Below are positions 18,617 through 28,138 of a stretch of DNA of 64,000 nucleotides, piece by piece; position 1 is the stretch's first letter; each line of letters starts with the position of its first letter. A model generated the notes under the pieces. The model did no database searches, had not been told where the DNA came from, and worked only from the letters and a program-made list of their open reading frames with translations. The DNA comes from Marinobacterium sedimentorum. GTDB lineage: Bacteria; Pseudomonadota; Gammaproteobacteria; Pseudomonadales; Balneatricaceae. The position numbers and the translations under genes were made by a program. Location of the stretch: the NCBI RefSeq assembly GCF_024267675.1, contig NZ_JALDYX010000006.1:62001-126000 (forward strand), in the 5' to 3' direction.

Positions 18617-20529
18617 AATTTTTTGACTGGCGTTGTGGTCTGGTTCTGCTGTCGCTGTTGGGTTGCAGTCTCGGAGTCATGGCGGCCGGCTATTCCCAGG
18701 CGCCCTCGCTGGATGCGCGGGTGGCCAGCGGTGAGTTGCCGCCGGTAGAGGCTCGCTTGCCTCAGACGCCATTGACGATGGACTTTGCGGCCAACGGGCT
18801 GCAGGTGGGGGTCTATGGCGGCACGCTCTCGATGCTTATGGGCAAGGAGAAGGACACTCGCCGCATGACTGTGTACGGCTATGCGCGCCTGGTGCGTTAT
18901 GACGAAAAGCTGAATCTGGTGCCGGATATTGTTGAGTCTGTGGATATTGAACAGGATCGTGTATTCACCTTTCATCTGCGGCCCGGTCACCGCTGGTCCG
19001 ATGGCGCGCCCTTTACCTCAGACGACTTTCGCTACTGGTGGCAGGACGTTGCCAACAATGATCAGCTCTATCCGGTGGGGCCTCCGGCCGAACTGATGAT
19101 CAACGGCAAGTTCCCCGACGTCAGCTTTCCGGATGCCGTTACGGTGCGCTACGCCTGGAGTGATCCCAATCCTGAGTTTATGGCCCATCTGGCATCTGCC
19201 ACGCCGCTGTACCTGTATGCGCCGGCGCACTACCTGAAGCAGTTTCACTTCAAATACACCGAAGCCTACAAGCTCGCCGAGCGGGTGCTGGACGAAGGCA
19301 AGCGTGACTGGGCCGCGCTTCATACCGCCATGGGCAGGCTCTACCGGGCCGATAACCCCGACCTGCCGGTGCTGCAGCCCTGGCATCAGACCACGGCAAG
19401 CCCAAGCAGCCGCTATCTGTTTGAGCGCAATCCCTACTTCCATCGTGTGGACCCGGAAGGTCGACAGCTGCCCTACATTGACACCGTTATAATGGGGATT
19501 ACCGAATCCAAGCTGATATCGGCCAAGGCCGCCACCGGGGAGACCGATCTGCAGGCACAGTACCTGCGCTTCAACGATTTCACGCTGCTAAAGCGCAATG
19601 AAAACGACTACAAATACCATGTCACGCTCTGGCCGATTGCCAAGGGCGCACACCAGGCGCTGTATCCTAACCTGAACCACAACGACCCCGTCTGGCGTGG
19701 GCTCTTCCGTGATGTGCGTTTTCGCCGTGCGCTTTCCATGGGTATCGACCGGCATGAAATCAATCAGGTGATTTATTACGGCATGGCGGTCGAGGGGCAG
19801 AACACGCTGCTGGAGCGCTCGCCGCTTTACAAGCCGGAATACCGTACCAGCTGGACCCAGTTCGATATCAAGCAGGCCAATCAGCTGCTGGATGAAATAG
19901 GCCTGACCGAAAAAGACATTGCCGGCACGCGCAAGCTGCCGGATGGGCGCTTGCTGGAGATCATTGTAGAAACCTTTGATGGCACCAGTGAGCAGGCCGA
20001 CGTGCTGCAGCTGATTGCCGACAAGTGGCACCAGCTGGGAATCAAGCTGCATATCAAGCCCTCCAACCTCGACAACGTGCGCCGCCGTGTCTATGCCGGC
20101 GAAACCCTGATGACGATTTCATCCGGGCTTGAAAATGGCATCGCTACAGCGGCCAATTCTCCCCATGAACTGGCGCCAGTGCAGCAGGATTACTACCAGT
20201 GGCCCAAATTTGGCCAGTACAGGGAAACCCATGGCGTGGCGGGGCTTGCACCTGATTTCCCTGAAGCGCAGCAGTTAATGAACCTGCTGGATAGCTGGTA
20301 CCAGGCGGATTCTACCGAGCAGCGGCGTGATATCTGGCAGCAGATGCTGCAGATCAATGCCGACAACCTGTTCAGCATCGGTATTCTGGCCGGGGTCATG
20401 CAGCCTGTCACCATTAACAGCCGCCTGCACAATGTGCCGGAAAAGGGTATCTGGAACTGGGATCCCGGCGCTCACTTCGGTCTTTATTCGCCCGATACTT
20501 TCTGGTTCGAGCAAGGCGCGGCGCACTGA
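18613..20529 (+). CDS. yejA: periplasmic solute-binding protein family 5 (YejA-like)
   Basis: 638 residues, the peptide-binding component of the operon. Residues 1-24 are a signal peptide; VLLSLLGC looks partly like a lipobox and VMA-AG like a signal peptidase I site, so anchoring is uncertain. Family 5 features: FHLRPGHRWSDGAPFTSDDFRYWWQD, YFHRVDPEGRQLPYIDTV, and VRFRRALSMGIDRHEIN. The WNWDPGAHFGLYSPDTFWFEQ C terminus resembles the YejA branch. Start and stop overlap both neighbours (4 bp and 1 bp), indicating tight coupling. Confidence 0.88.
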   Translation: MKFFDWRCGLVLLSLLGCSLGVMAAGYSQAPSLDARVASGELPPVEARLPQTPLTMDFAANGLQVGVYGGTLSMLMGKEKDTRRMTVYGYARLVRYDEKLNLVPDIVESVDIEQDRVFTFHLRPGHRWSDGAPFTSDDFRYWWQDVANNDQLYPVGPPAELMINGKFPDVSFPDAVTVRYAWSDPNPEFMAHLASATPLYLYAPAHYLKQFHFKYTEAYKLAERVLDEGKRDWAALHTAMGRLYRADNPDLPVLQPWHQTTASPSSRYLFERNPYFHRVDPEGRQLPYIDTVIMGITESKLISAKAATGETDLQAQYLRFNDFTLLKRNENDYKYHVTLWPIAKGAHQALYPNLNHNDPVWRGLFRDVRFRRALSMGIDRHEINQVIYYGMAVEGQNTLLERSPLYKPEYRTSWTQFDIKQANQLLDEIGLTEKDIAGTRKLPDGRLLEIIVETFDGTSEQADVLQLIADKWHQLGIKLHIKPSNLDNVRRRVYAGETLMTISSGLENGIATAANSPHELAPVQQDYYQWPKFGQYRETHGVAGLAPDFPEAQQLMNLLDSWYQADSTEQRRDIWQQMLQINADNLFSIGILAGVMQPVTINSRLHNVPEKGIWNWDPGAHFGLYSPDTFWFEQGAAH

Positions 20530-21530
20530 TGATGCTGAGATATATAGTTCGCAGAGTCCTGGTGATGATTCCGACACTGATCGTGATCAGCATGCTGGTG
20601 TTTACCATCATCCAGTTGCCACCGGGCGACTATCTGACCACCATGGTCAACGAGTTGCAGGCCCAGGGTGAAAACGTCAATCAGGAGCGGGTTGCGTACC
20701 TGCGCGAACAGTACGGTCTTGATCGCTCCGGCGTCGAACAGTATTTTCACTGGGTCTGGGGCATGCTGCATGGCGACATGGGGCATTCATTTGAACATGA
20801 CAAGCCGGTCAACGAGGTGGTCGGGGATCGCATGTATCTGACCATGCTGGTGGCCTTCGTGACGACACTGTTCGTCTATGTGATGTCCTTTCCTATCGGA
20901 GTCTACTCCGCCGTACGCCAGTACAGTATTGGCGATTTTACGCTCTCATTTATCGGATTTATCGGTCTGGCGACCCCCAACTTCCTGCTCGCGCTGGTGC
21001 TCATGTATATGGCGAAGGCCTATTTTGGTACCGATATCGGTGGCCTGATGGATGCCCAGTACATTGACCAGCCCTGGACCACGGACAAGGTCATGTCGGT
21101 GCTGGCGCATCTCTGGGTGCCGGTACTGGTAATCGGTACCTCCGGCACCGCTGGCATGATCCGGCGCCTGCGGGCCAACCTGCTCGATGAGCTGCACAAG
21201 CAGTATGTGGTAACCGCCAAGGCGAAGGGGCTGGGTCCGATCAAGGTGCTGGTCAAGTATCCGCTGCGCATGGCGCTGAATCCTTTTATCGCCGATATCG
21301 GCAACCTGTTACCGGAAATGATCTCCGGTGCAGTTATCGTCTCGGTGGTGCTGGGGCTTGAAACCACGGGTCCCATGCTGCTTAAAGCGTTGCAATCGCA
21401 GGATATGTATCTGGCGGGCAGCTTTCTGATGTTTATTTCGTTGCTGACAGTTTTCGGCACCCTGATTTCGGACCTTGCGCTGGCGGTACTGGATCCGCGC
21501 ATTCGGCTCGACGGAGGGCGCAACCGATGA
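20529..21530 (+). CDS. yejB: peptide ABC transporter permease (YejB/DppB type)
   Basis: 333 residues with six transmembrane segments. The N terminus YIVRRVLVMIPTLIVISMLVFTIIQLPPGDYL is typical of BPD_transp_1 permeases of the oligopeptide class; the cytoplasmic EAA-loop is GLGPIKVLVKYPLRMALNPFI. The ATG shares its A with the last base of the preceding TGA. It works with the following permease as a heterodimer. Confidence 0.92.
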   Translation: MMLRYIVRRVLVMIPTLIVISMLVFTIIQLPPGDYLTTMVNELQAQGENVNQERVAYLREQYGLDRSGVEQYFHWVWGMLHGDMGHSFEHDKPVNEVVGDRMYLTMLVAFVTTLFVYVMSFPIGVYSAVRQYSIGDFTLSFIGFIGLATPNFLLALVLMYMAKAYFGTDIGGLMDAQYIDQPWTTDKVMSVLAHLWVPVLVIGTSGTAGMIRRLRANLLDELHKQYVVTAKAKGLGPIKVLVKYPLRMALNPFIADIGNLLPEMISGAVIVSVVLGLETTGPMLLKALQSQDMYLAGSFLMFISLLTVFGTLISDLALAVLDPRIRLDGGRNR

Positions 21531-22702
21531 GTCGCGAACCGCTGGAGCATTACGTTAACCCTGCGCCTTTCAATCCCTATGCGGCGCTGGAGCTGACGCC
21601 GGAGCAGGAACGCTACTACATGGCGTCGCAGTGGCGTCTGGTGTGGTGGAAGCTCAGGCGTCATCGCCTGGCGGTGATCAGCGGCAGCTTTCTGACGCTG
21701 ATGTACCTCATTGTGGTCTTTGCCGAAGTCGTGGCGCCCTACGAGCTGGAGGCGCGCCACGTCGATTACCTGTTCGCACCGCCGCAGGATGTGCATCTTT
21801 TCGACGAGGGCGAGTTTCGCGGGCCCTTTGTCTACGGCATAGACGTAACCCTGGATATGGAGCGCCTGCAGTGGGTCTATCAGGAAGACCGCAGCCAGGT
21901 GAACCCGATTCGATTCTTTTGCGTCGGCAATGACTATCTAGGCTCCAGTTATGAATTCTGGGGTTTGTTTGAGGGCAGCTTTCATCTGCTGTGTCCATCG
22001 CCGGACGCGCCCATGTTCCTGCTGGGAACCGATCGTATGGGGCGGGACATGCTGTCGCGCATTGTCTATGGTGCGCGCATCTCCCTCACGCTGGGTCTGA
22101 TCGGTATCGCCATCAGCTTTTTCCTTGGCATTACCATTGGCGGTGTGGCGGGCTACTATGGCGGGCTCGTGGATAATATCGTCCAGCGCATCATCGAGGT
22201 TATACGTTCGTTCCCGATGCTGCCGTTGCTGATGGCGCTGTCGGCGATACTGCCGATCACCTGGCCGCCGACGCTCATATTCCTTGGGATTACGGTCTTG
22301 CTGGCGTTGCTTGACTGGCCGGGCCTGGCCCGTGCCGTGCGCTCAAAGCTGCTGGCGCTGCGTGAGGAGGATTTCTGTGTGGCAGCACAGCTGATGGGGG
22401 CGAAGCCCGGGCGTGTCATCATGAAGCACCTGATGCCGAGCTTTCTGAGTCATCTGATCGCATCGGCTACGCTGTCCATTCCCACCATGATCCTGGGTGA
22501 AACGGCTCTGAGCTTTCTGGGTTTGGGGCTGCGCCCGCCGGTGACCAGTTGGGGTGTGCTGCTGAATGAGGCACAGAACATCAATTACGTGGTGCTCTAC
22601 CCCTGGTTGTTGTACCCCGTCATACCCGTGATTATGGTGGTACTGGCCTATCAGTTCCTGGGTGATGGCCTGCTGGATGCCGCTGACCCCTACAAGCACT
22701 AA
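21527..22702 (+). CDS. yejE: peptide ABC transporter permease (YejE/DppC type)
   Basis: 391 residues. An N-terminal cytoplasmic stretch precedes TM1 (about residues 50-70), then a long periplasmic loop of about 100 residues, then the core with GTDRMGRDMLSRIVYGARISL, the EAA-loop QLMGAKPGRVIMKHLMPSF and ETALSFLGLGLRPPVTSWG. The big loop and the N-terminal segment fit YejE rather than plain DppC. ATG overlaps the previous stop by 4 bp. Confidence 0.92.
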   Translation: MSREPLEHYVNPAPFNPYAALELTPEQERYYMASQWRLVWWKLRRHRLAVISGSFLTLMYLIVVFAEVVAPYELEARHVDYLFAPPQDVHLFDEGEFRGPFVYGIDVTLDMERLQWVYQEDRSQVNPIRFFCVGNDYLGSSYEFWGLFEGSFHLLCPSPDAPMFLLGTDRMGRDMLSRIVYGARISLTLGLIGIAISFFLGITIGGVAGYYGGLVDNIVQRIIEVIRSFPMLPLLMALSAILPITWPPTLIFLGITVLLALLDWPGLARAVRSKLLALREEDFCVAAQLMGAKPGRVIMKHLMPSFLSHLIASATLSIPTMILGETALSFLGLGLRPPVTSWGVLLNEAQNINYVVLYPWLLYPVIPVIMVVLAYQFLGDGLLDAADPYKH

Positions 22703-22779
22703 TTGACGCGGATCGGCATTCAATAGCACTGACCATTATGACTATGGCAGGGTGGTCGCTTTGGGTGGCGCAGCCCGGT

Positions 22780-23277
22780 TCAGGGCTTCAGCCAGGCTTG
22801 GATCTGCGCAATGCGTTCCGGCGAGTCCCATTCGTGGCCGCCGGTTACGGTCTCCAGCAGTTCGCCATCACGGTCATACAGGTAGCTCATCGGCAGTCCG
22901 GGGATGCCCAGCTCCCGAAAGGCAGTGCCCGACTCATCCAGCAGCAGTTCAAAGGCCAGCGGCGTATCCAGCTGCTGCCTGAAGCTGGCGATCGCCTCGG
23001 GGCTTTCACCGACGTTCACCGCCACAATCGTCAGTTCTTTACTGTCAAAGCGCTGTTGTAACCGCGTCATGGAGGGCATTTCGCGGATGCAGGGTGGGCA
23101 CCAGGTGGCCCAGAAGTTCAGCAGCAGCAGCGTGCCGCGGTACTGATCCAGCGGCGCAGGATTGCGCTGCAGATCGGCAAAGCTCAGTTCATATACCGAC
23201 TCGGCCGCGTTGGCGGGCGTCAGGCTGGCAATGGCAATTTCAGCGGCAAGGGCAAAGCCCAGCAGGGCCGACTTCAT
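22780..23277 (-). CDS. TlpA/ResA-like thioredoxin-fold protein, exported
   Basis: 165 residues. A signal peptide (KSALLGFALAAEIAIASLTPANA-like, about 24 residues) leads into a redoxin domain with the active site WATWCPPCIREMP, the cis-Pro region GIPGLPMSYLYDRDG and a C-terminal WDSPERIAQIQAWL. Such proteins reduce periplasmic disulfides, often for cytochrome c maturation; no such genes are next to it. ATG 23277 is chosen because the longer open frame upstream overlaps the divergent dehydrogenase gene. It is convergent with the yej operon. Confidence 0.87.
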   Translation of the reverse strand: MKSALLGFALAAEIAIASLTPANAAESVYELSFADLQRNPAPLDQYRGTLLLLNFWATWCPPCIREMPSMTRLQQRFDSKELTIVAVNVGESPEAIASFRQQLDTPLAFELLLDESGTAFRELGIPGLPMSYLYDRDGELLETVTGGHEWDSPERIAQIQAWLKP

Positions 23278-23409
23278 GGCAACATCCTCTGTGTCCGGTG
23301 AGGCCAGCTTAGCAGGCCAGTCACGGGACGTCACTGTCGCCACTTGGCTGGTCAGGCGGGGTCGAAATATGGCATAACAGGGGCCCGCAAACAGTGCATA
23401 GGATATGAC

Positions 23410-24276
23410 ATGAAGCTGGCATTTCTGGGATTGGGTACCATGGGGTACCCCATGGCAGGCCATCTGCAAAAAGCTGACCACGACGTCTGCGTTTATAACC
23501 GCACCCGGGCCAAGGCGCAGCAGTGGGTCGAACAGTACGGTGGTACCCTGGCCGATACCCCGGCCCAGGCCGTCGCCGGTGCCGACATAGTGTTTAGCTG
23601 TGTAGGCAATGATGCGGATCTGCGTCAGGTAGTGATGGGCGAGCAGGGAGCCTTTTGCGGCATGAAGGCCGGCGCTCTGCTGGTGGATCACACTACGGCA
23701 TCGGCGGATGTTGCCCGTGAACTGGATCTGGCGGCGCAGGCGCAGGGTTTTCATTTTATTGATGCACCCGTGTCCGGCGGCCAGGCCGGAGCCCAGAATG
23801 GCCAGCTCAGCATCATGTGCGGCGGGTCTGCTGATGCCTTCGCACAGGTGGAGTCGGTGCTGGCGGCCTATGGCAAGTCGATCCGCCTGCTCGGTGTCGC
23901 CGGTAGTGGGCAGCTGGCCAAGATGGTTAACCAGATCTGTGTCGCAGGCGTGGTGCAGGGGCTGGCGGAGGCGGTGCATTTCGCCAAGCGTTCAGGGCTC
24001 GACGGCCGTGCGGTGTTTGACGTGCTTCGTCATGGCGCGGCGGGGTCCTGGCAGATGGATAACCGGCACGAAGCCATGCTCGACGGCGAGTTCGACTTTG
24101 GTTTTGCGGTTGACTGGATGCGCAAGGATCTGGGTATTGCCCTCGACGAGGCGCGCAACAACGGCGCCCGCTTGCCGTTAACGGCGCTGCTGGATCAGTT
24201 TTATGGCGACGTTCAGGCGCTGGGGGGCGGGCGCTGGGATACCTGCAGCCTGGTGAAGCGGCTCGAGCAGGATTAA
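23410..24276 (+). CDS. NAD(P)-dependent beta-hydroxyacid dehydrogenase (3-hydroxyisobutyrate dehydrogenase family)
   Basis: 288 residues. FLGLGTMGYPMAGHL binds the cofactor; DAPVSGGQAGAQNGQLSIMCGG, the catalytic Lys in GSGQLAKMVNQICVAG, and SWQMDNR complete the family pattern. It is a paralogue of the enzyme at 10568 with different C-terminal detail; the substrate is undetermined (2-hydroxy-3-oxopropionate or 3-hydroxyisobutyrate type). ATG 23410 gives the standard N terminus; an earlier in-frame start at 23344 would add a tail not seen in the family. Confidence 0.85.
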   Translation: MKLAFLGLGTMGYPMAGHLQKADHDVCVYNRTRAKAQQWVEQYGGTLADTPAQAVAGADIVFSCVGNDADLRQVVMGEQGAFCGMKAGALLVDHTTASADVARELDLAAQAQGFHFIDAPVSGGQAGAQNGQLSIMCGGSADAFAQVESVLAAYGKSIRLLGVAGSGQLAKMVNQICVAGVVQGLAEAVHFAKRSGLDGRAVFDVLRHGAAGSWQMDNRHEAMLDGEFDFGFAVDWMRKDLGIALDEARNNGARLPLTALLDQFYGDVQALGGGRWDTCSLVKRLEQD

Positions 24277-24290
24277 GGCGCTAATGGCGC

Positions 24291-24318
24291 TGGACTTATC
24301 CGGCGCTTTCCTTATAAT
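24291..24318 (+). promoter_or_regulatory. sigma70-like promoter of the small membrane protein gene
   Basis: TGGACT, 16-bp spacer and a consensus TATAAT at 24313-24318, 48 bp before ATG 24366. The -35 box is weak. Confidence 0.5.
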
Positions 24319-24365
24319 CCGCTGCCAGATTTGTACAAAAAACACACTATATGAGGTTTAGCTCC

Positions 24366-24524
24366 ATGACCCTGATCGACAAATACAGCCTGGTTTCCTT
24401 TGCTCCGAGTGTTCTGATCATTGCAGGCTGCGTGGCTTTTGTAGCGCTGGGTATTGGTTTCCTGCGCAAGAATATTGCCCGTGACGCGGCGGCGGCCATG
24501 TCAGTCGAAGGTCAGGCCAAGTAA
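24366..24524 (+). CDS. small single-pass membrane protein, unknown function
   Basis: A 52-residue ORF with one strong transmembrane segment (about residues 12-34, VSFAPSVLIIAGCVAFVALG) between a short polar N terminus (MTLIDKYSL) and a basic then acidic tail (FLRKNIARDAAA...EGQAK). A near-consensus promoter and GAGGTTTAGCTCC ahead of the ATG support expression. I do not recognise the family; the positive residues after the segment predict N-out orientation. It stands alone between the dehydrogenase gene and aroG. Confidence 0.6.
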   Translation: MTLIDKYSLVSFAPSVLIIAGCVAFVALGIGFLRKNIARDAAAAMSVEGQAK

Positions 24525-24841
24525 GACCTGTCGTTGTAGCCCGGTCTGTGTCCTGCAGGCCGGGTTGGCTGTTTCCAGCCGCGCTGTTTTTCCCTGTACA
24601 TCGTTTTTGCTGTTTATTCTCTTCTTGCGATAGCGCGTACCCCATATGGCCGAATTGCAGCTGCCGGTTTATCTGCGGTCATATAACATGACTGCAATGC
24701 TGAGGCGGGTGCTGTTGAAGTCTGTGCGACCTGTTTGTGCGCAACAGTGCACTGTGTTGTCACGCAGAGGGGTGAAACGGAGTAGTTGTGGCGCAGAAGA
24801 GTGCAGCTGGCCCGAACGGGCGTCCGGGCCAGCGGTTGTGC
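24525..24841. other. gene-free stretch between the small membrane protein and aroG
   Basis: About 315 bp without a credible gene. A GC-rich hairpin at 24806-24833 (GCTGGCCCG/CGGGCCAGC) lies just after the aroG stop on the minus strand; there is no T-run, so termination is uncertain. The short open frames here lack ribosome binding sites. Confidence 0.4.
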
Positions 24842-25909
24842 TTAACGTTTGGGCAGAACGTCCTTGAGCTGAGCGTGCATTTTCAGCAGGCTCTTTTCGG
24901 TGGTATCCCAGTCGATGCAGGCATCGGTTACGGACACGCCGTATTTCAGTTCACTCAGATCCGCCGGAATGGACTGACTGCCCCAGCCCAGATTCGACTC
25001 GATCATCAGGCCTACGAGGGATTTGTTGCCCTCCAGGATCTGATTGCCGACGTTCTCGGCTACCAGGGGCTGCAGTGCCGGGTCCTTGTTGGAGTTGGCG
25101 TGGCTGCAGTCCACCATGATGTTGCGGGCCAGGTTGTTCTTTTCCAGCGCCTGTTCACACAGTGTCACGTTGACCGAGTCATAGTTTGGCTTACCATTGC
25201 CGCCGCGCAGCACCACATGGCCGTACTGGTTGCCCTTGGTGCGAATGATGGAGACTTCGCCGCCCGGGTTGATGCCGAGGAAGTTGTGCGGGTGGCTGAC
25301 GGACTGCAGGGCGTTGATGGCCACGGCCAGGCCGCCGTCGGTGCCGTTCTTGAAGCCCACGGCACAGGAGAGGCCCGACGACATTTCGCGGTGTGTCTGG
25401 GATTCGGTGGTACGGGCGCCAATGGCGGACCAGGAGATCAGGTCCTGCATGTACTGCGGTGAGATCGGATCCAGTGCTTCGGTGGCCAGTGGCAGGCCCA
25501 TTTCCGACAGATCCAGCAGCAGTTTTCGTGCAATGTGCAGGCCTTCCTCAATGTCGAAGGAGTCATCCATGTGCGGGTCGTTGATCAGGCCTTTCCAGCC
25601 CACGGTGGTGCGTGGCTTTTCAAAATAGACGCGCATGACCAGATAGAGGCTGTCCTTGACCTGCTCGGCCAGTGCCTTGAGGCGCTTGCCATACTCGATG
25701 GCCGCGACCGGATCGTGGATGGAGCAGGGGCCGATAACAACAAAGAGGCGATGGTCCTTTTTGTCGAGGATGTCACGGATGACCTTGCGGCCTTCCATCA
25801 CGGTGTCGGCCGCGGCATCGCTGATGGGCAGCTTCTGTTTCAGTGCATCGGGTGTGATGAGCACTGAGTGGGAGTCAATATTCAGGTCTTCTACGCGGAT
25901 ATCAGTCAT
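24842..25909 (-). CDS. aroG: 3-deoxy-7-phosphoheptulonate (DAHP) synthase, class I
   Basis: First step of the shikimate pathway: condenses PEP with erythrose-4-phosphate. 355 residues, class I (AroFGH) family: VIGPCSIHDPVAAIEYG, MRVYFEKPRTTVGWKG, LDPISPQYMQDLISWSAIGARTTESQTHREMSSGLS, GFKNGTDGG, VMVDCSHANS-like IMVDCSHANSNKDP, and SVTDACIDWD near the end. Which aromatic amino acid inhibits it cannot be decided reliably; the symbol is given for the family. No TyrR box was recognised. Confidence 0.93.
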   Translation of the reverse strand: MTDIRVEDLNIDSHSVLITPDALKQKLPISDAAADTVMEGRKVIRDILDKKDHRLFVVIGPCSIHDPVAAIEYGKRLKALAEQVKDSLYLVMRVYFEKPRTTVGWKGLINDPHMDDSFDIEEGLHIARKLLLDLSEMGLPLATEALDPISPQYMQDLISWSAIGARTTESQTHREMSSGLSCAVGFKNGTDGGLAVAINALQSVSHPHNFLGINPGGEVSIIRTKGNQYGHVVLRGGNGKPNYDSVNVTLCEQALEKNNLARNIMVDCSHANSNKDPALQPLVAENVGNQILEGNKSLVGLMIESNLGWGSQSIPADLSELKYGVSVTDACIDWDTTEKSLLKMHAQLKDVLPKR

Positions 25910-26121
25910 GTTATTTCCCTGCAGCAGTGGCGTGCTGCGTCTTTATTACATCTTAGCGAATCTTTTTAACACATAAATCAGGAGGTTATAAGCCCAAACG
26001 GGCCCCTGTTCCGGGCCGGTGATACAATAGTGCCCACAGCTAAGGTGTAGCATGCGAACTCGAAGGCGCCGGTGTGGTCTATTGGCTGCCATTTTGATCA
26101 ATCTGTGGAAACTGGAATCCC

Positions 26122-28041
26122 GTGCACTGTTATTTCTCTGTCTTTTTACGTCGCTGTCTGTGGTTCATGCTGCTGTTGCCGCTTGCATTTGCGGCACAGG
26201 CGGGCCTGTTTGACAAAAATCCCTTTGCCGCGGCAGAGGGCCCCTTGCAGGTCGATGAAGCCTTCAGGCTTGACGTTGAGCCCCTCGGCGATGGCCGCGT
26301 CAAGCTGCTATGGACCATAGCACCGGATTACTATCTGTACCGTGATCGCATGGACTTCAGCAGCACCACGCAGCGCTCGGAAGTGGTGCAGCGCATTAAT
26401 GCACCGGCACTGGAGAAAGACGACCCGCTGTTTGGCAAGGTGTGGGTCTATCACGAGTTTGCCGAAGTTGAGTTGCAGCTGGCAAGTCAGGCAGGAGCCA
26501 CCACCGACGATACCCTGGCGGTTACCTATCAGGGCTGCTGGGAGGGAGGGATCTGTTATCCGCCCGTGACCCAGGGTATCGAGGTTAAGGCGATAGCCAT
26601 ACTGGCGAATGCTGACAGCTCCACCGATGGCCAGGCCAGTAATACCGGCGCAGCCCCCGCAACAACGAGCTACATCACGGGCAATGTCTCAAATGCTGCC
26701 GCGAGCAGGGTGCCAAACACGGCTGCGCTGGATGGGCCTGTCAGTGAGCAGGATCGTTTTGCCGACCTGCTGCGAAACGCCAGTCTCACGGTTACGCTGG
26801 GAGCCTTCTTTCTTGCCGGTCTGGCGCTGGCGTTCACGCCCTGCGTCTTTCCGATGATCCCCATTATTTCCAGTATCATAGCCGGCCATGGTGCGCGCAT
26901 GACCACGGGGCGCGCCTTCAGTCTGTCGCTGGTGTACGTACTGGCGGTTGCCGCCACCTATACCCTGGCGGGGGTGCTGGCGGGGCTGTTTGGCGCCAAT
27001 ATTCAGGCGGGCTTCCAGAACCCCTGGATCGTATCCGTTTTTGCCGGCATTTTCGTACTGCTGGCGCTGTCGATGTTTGGCTTTTATGAGCTGCAGCTGC
27101 CTGCCAGCTGGCAGAGCCGACTGGCCCGGGCGAGCAACCGTGGCAAACCCGGCAGTCTGCGTGGTGTCGCGCTCATGGGGCTGCTGTCGGCACTCATTGT
27201 CGGTCCCTGCATGGCGGCGCCCCTGGCCGGTGCCCTGATCTATATTGGCCAGACGGGTGACCCGGTGCTCGGCGGCCTTGGATTGTTCTTTCTCAGTCTT
27301 GGCATGGGCGTTCCGCTGTTGCTGATTGGTGCTTCGGCGGGCAAGTTGCTGCCCAGGGCCGGTGCCTGGATGGCATCGGTCAAGGCGGGCTTTGGTGTGC
27401 TGCTACTGCTGATGGCCATCTGGATGCTGGATCGCATCATTGCCGATCAACTGACCATGGCGCTGACGGCGATTGTGCTCGTGGTCTCCGCGGTCTACAT
27501 GAATGCGCTGGATCGCCTGCCTGATGTGAATGGCGGCTGGCACCGGCTCTGGAAAGGTGTTGGTCTGGTGCTGCTGGTGTACGGTGTTGCGCTGATGGTG
27601 GGGCTGTTTTCCGGCAGTCGCAGCTTGGTGTATCCGTTGCAGGGGCTCTCTGGCGGGCCGTCCGTTGCGGCCCAGGCGCTACCGTTTCAGAAAGTGACCT
27701 CCAAGGCGCAGCTGGAACCCTTGCTGGAGCAGGCGCGGCGCAAGGGGCAGCCGGTGATGCTGGATTTCTTCGCCGAGTGGTGTGTGTCCTGCTATGAGCT
27801 GGAGTATGTGACCTTCAATGATGCGGGCGTGCGCCAGGCGCTGTCCGGCTATCAGCTGATCAAGGTGGATGTGACGGCCAATGATGCGGCGGCTCAGGTG
27901 CTGAATCGGGAGTATGGCGTTATAGGTCCGCCGGCATTGCTGTTCTATGGTGCCGATGGCACCTTGCTGCCGCAGCTGACGGTGGTAGGCGTGATGGATG
28001 CCGATGACTTTGTGCGTCATGTCGCCCGCGTGCCGGGCTAG
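26122..28041 (+). CDS. dsbD: thiol:disulfide interchange protein DsbD
   Basis: Transfers electrons from cytoplasmic thioredoxin to periplasmic DsbC/DsbG and CcmG. 639 residues in the usual three domains: signal peptide (about 1-27), alpha domain with the Cys pair in GCWEGGICYPP, a membrane beta domain of eight segments with Cys in FTPCVFPMIP and VGPCMAAPLAG, and a C-terminal thioredoxin domain with AEWCVSCYELE. The start is GTG at 26122; an ATG at codon 16 would shorten the signal peptide too far. A Ser/Thr/Ala-rich linker follows the alpha domain. Confidence 0.93.
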   Translation: MHCYFSVFLRRCLWFMLLLPLAFAAQAGLFDKNPFAAAEGPLQVDEAFRLDVEPLGDGRVKLLWTIAPDYYLYRDRMDFSSTTQRSEVVQRINAPALEKDDPLFGKVWVYHEFAEVELQLASQAGATTDDTLAVTYQGCWEGGICYPPVTQGIEVKAIAILANADSSTDGQASNTGAAPATTSYITGNVSNAAASRVPNTAALDGPVSEQDRFADLLRNASLTVTLGAFFLAGLALAFTPCVFPMIPIISSIIAGHGARMTTGRAFSLSLVYVLAVAATYTLAGVLAGLFGANIQAGFQNPWIVSVFAGIFVLLALSMFGFYELQLPASWQSRLARASNRGKPGSLRGVALMGLLSALIVGPCMAAPLAGALIYIGQTGDPVLGGLGLFFLSLGMGVPLLLIGASAGKLLPRAGAWMASVKAGFGVLLLLMAIWMLDRIIADQLTMALTAIVLVVSAVYMNALDRLPDVNGGWHRLWKGVGLVLLVYGVALMVGLFSGSRSLVYPLQGLSGGPSVAAQALPFQKVTSKAQLEPLLEQARRKGQPVMLDFFAEWCVSCYELEYVTFNDAGVRQALSGYQLIKVDVTANDAAAQVLNREYGVIGPPALLFYGADGTLLPQLTVVGVMDADDFVRHVARVPG

Positions 28042-28138
28042 CCCGCTGACGGGCTGTTGCTAAGCTGCGAATTGCGTGCGCCCGTGTCGACCTGGCAGTC
28101 GGTTGCGGGCGCAGCAGCTGGATAGTGTAGCTAGGTTA

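Noticed and set aside
22780..23979. 399-residue protein with the TlpA domain at its C-terminal end
   Set aside because: The first 234 residues are the antisense of the dehydrogenase gene at 23410; a normal signal peptide begins at ATG 23277.
24646..24867. ORF in the gene-free stretch before aroG
   Set aside because: Arg/Cys-rich, no ribosome binding site, overlaps the aroG end; looks random.
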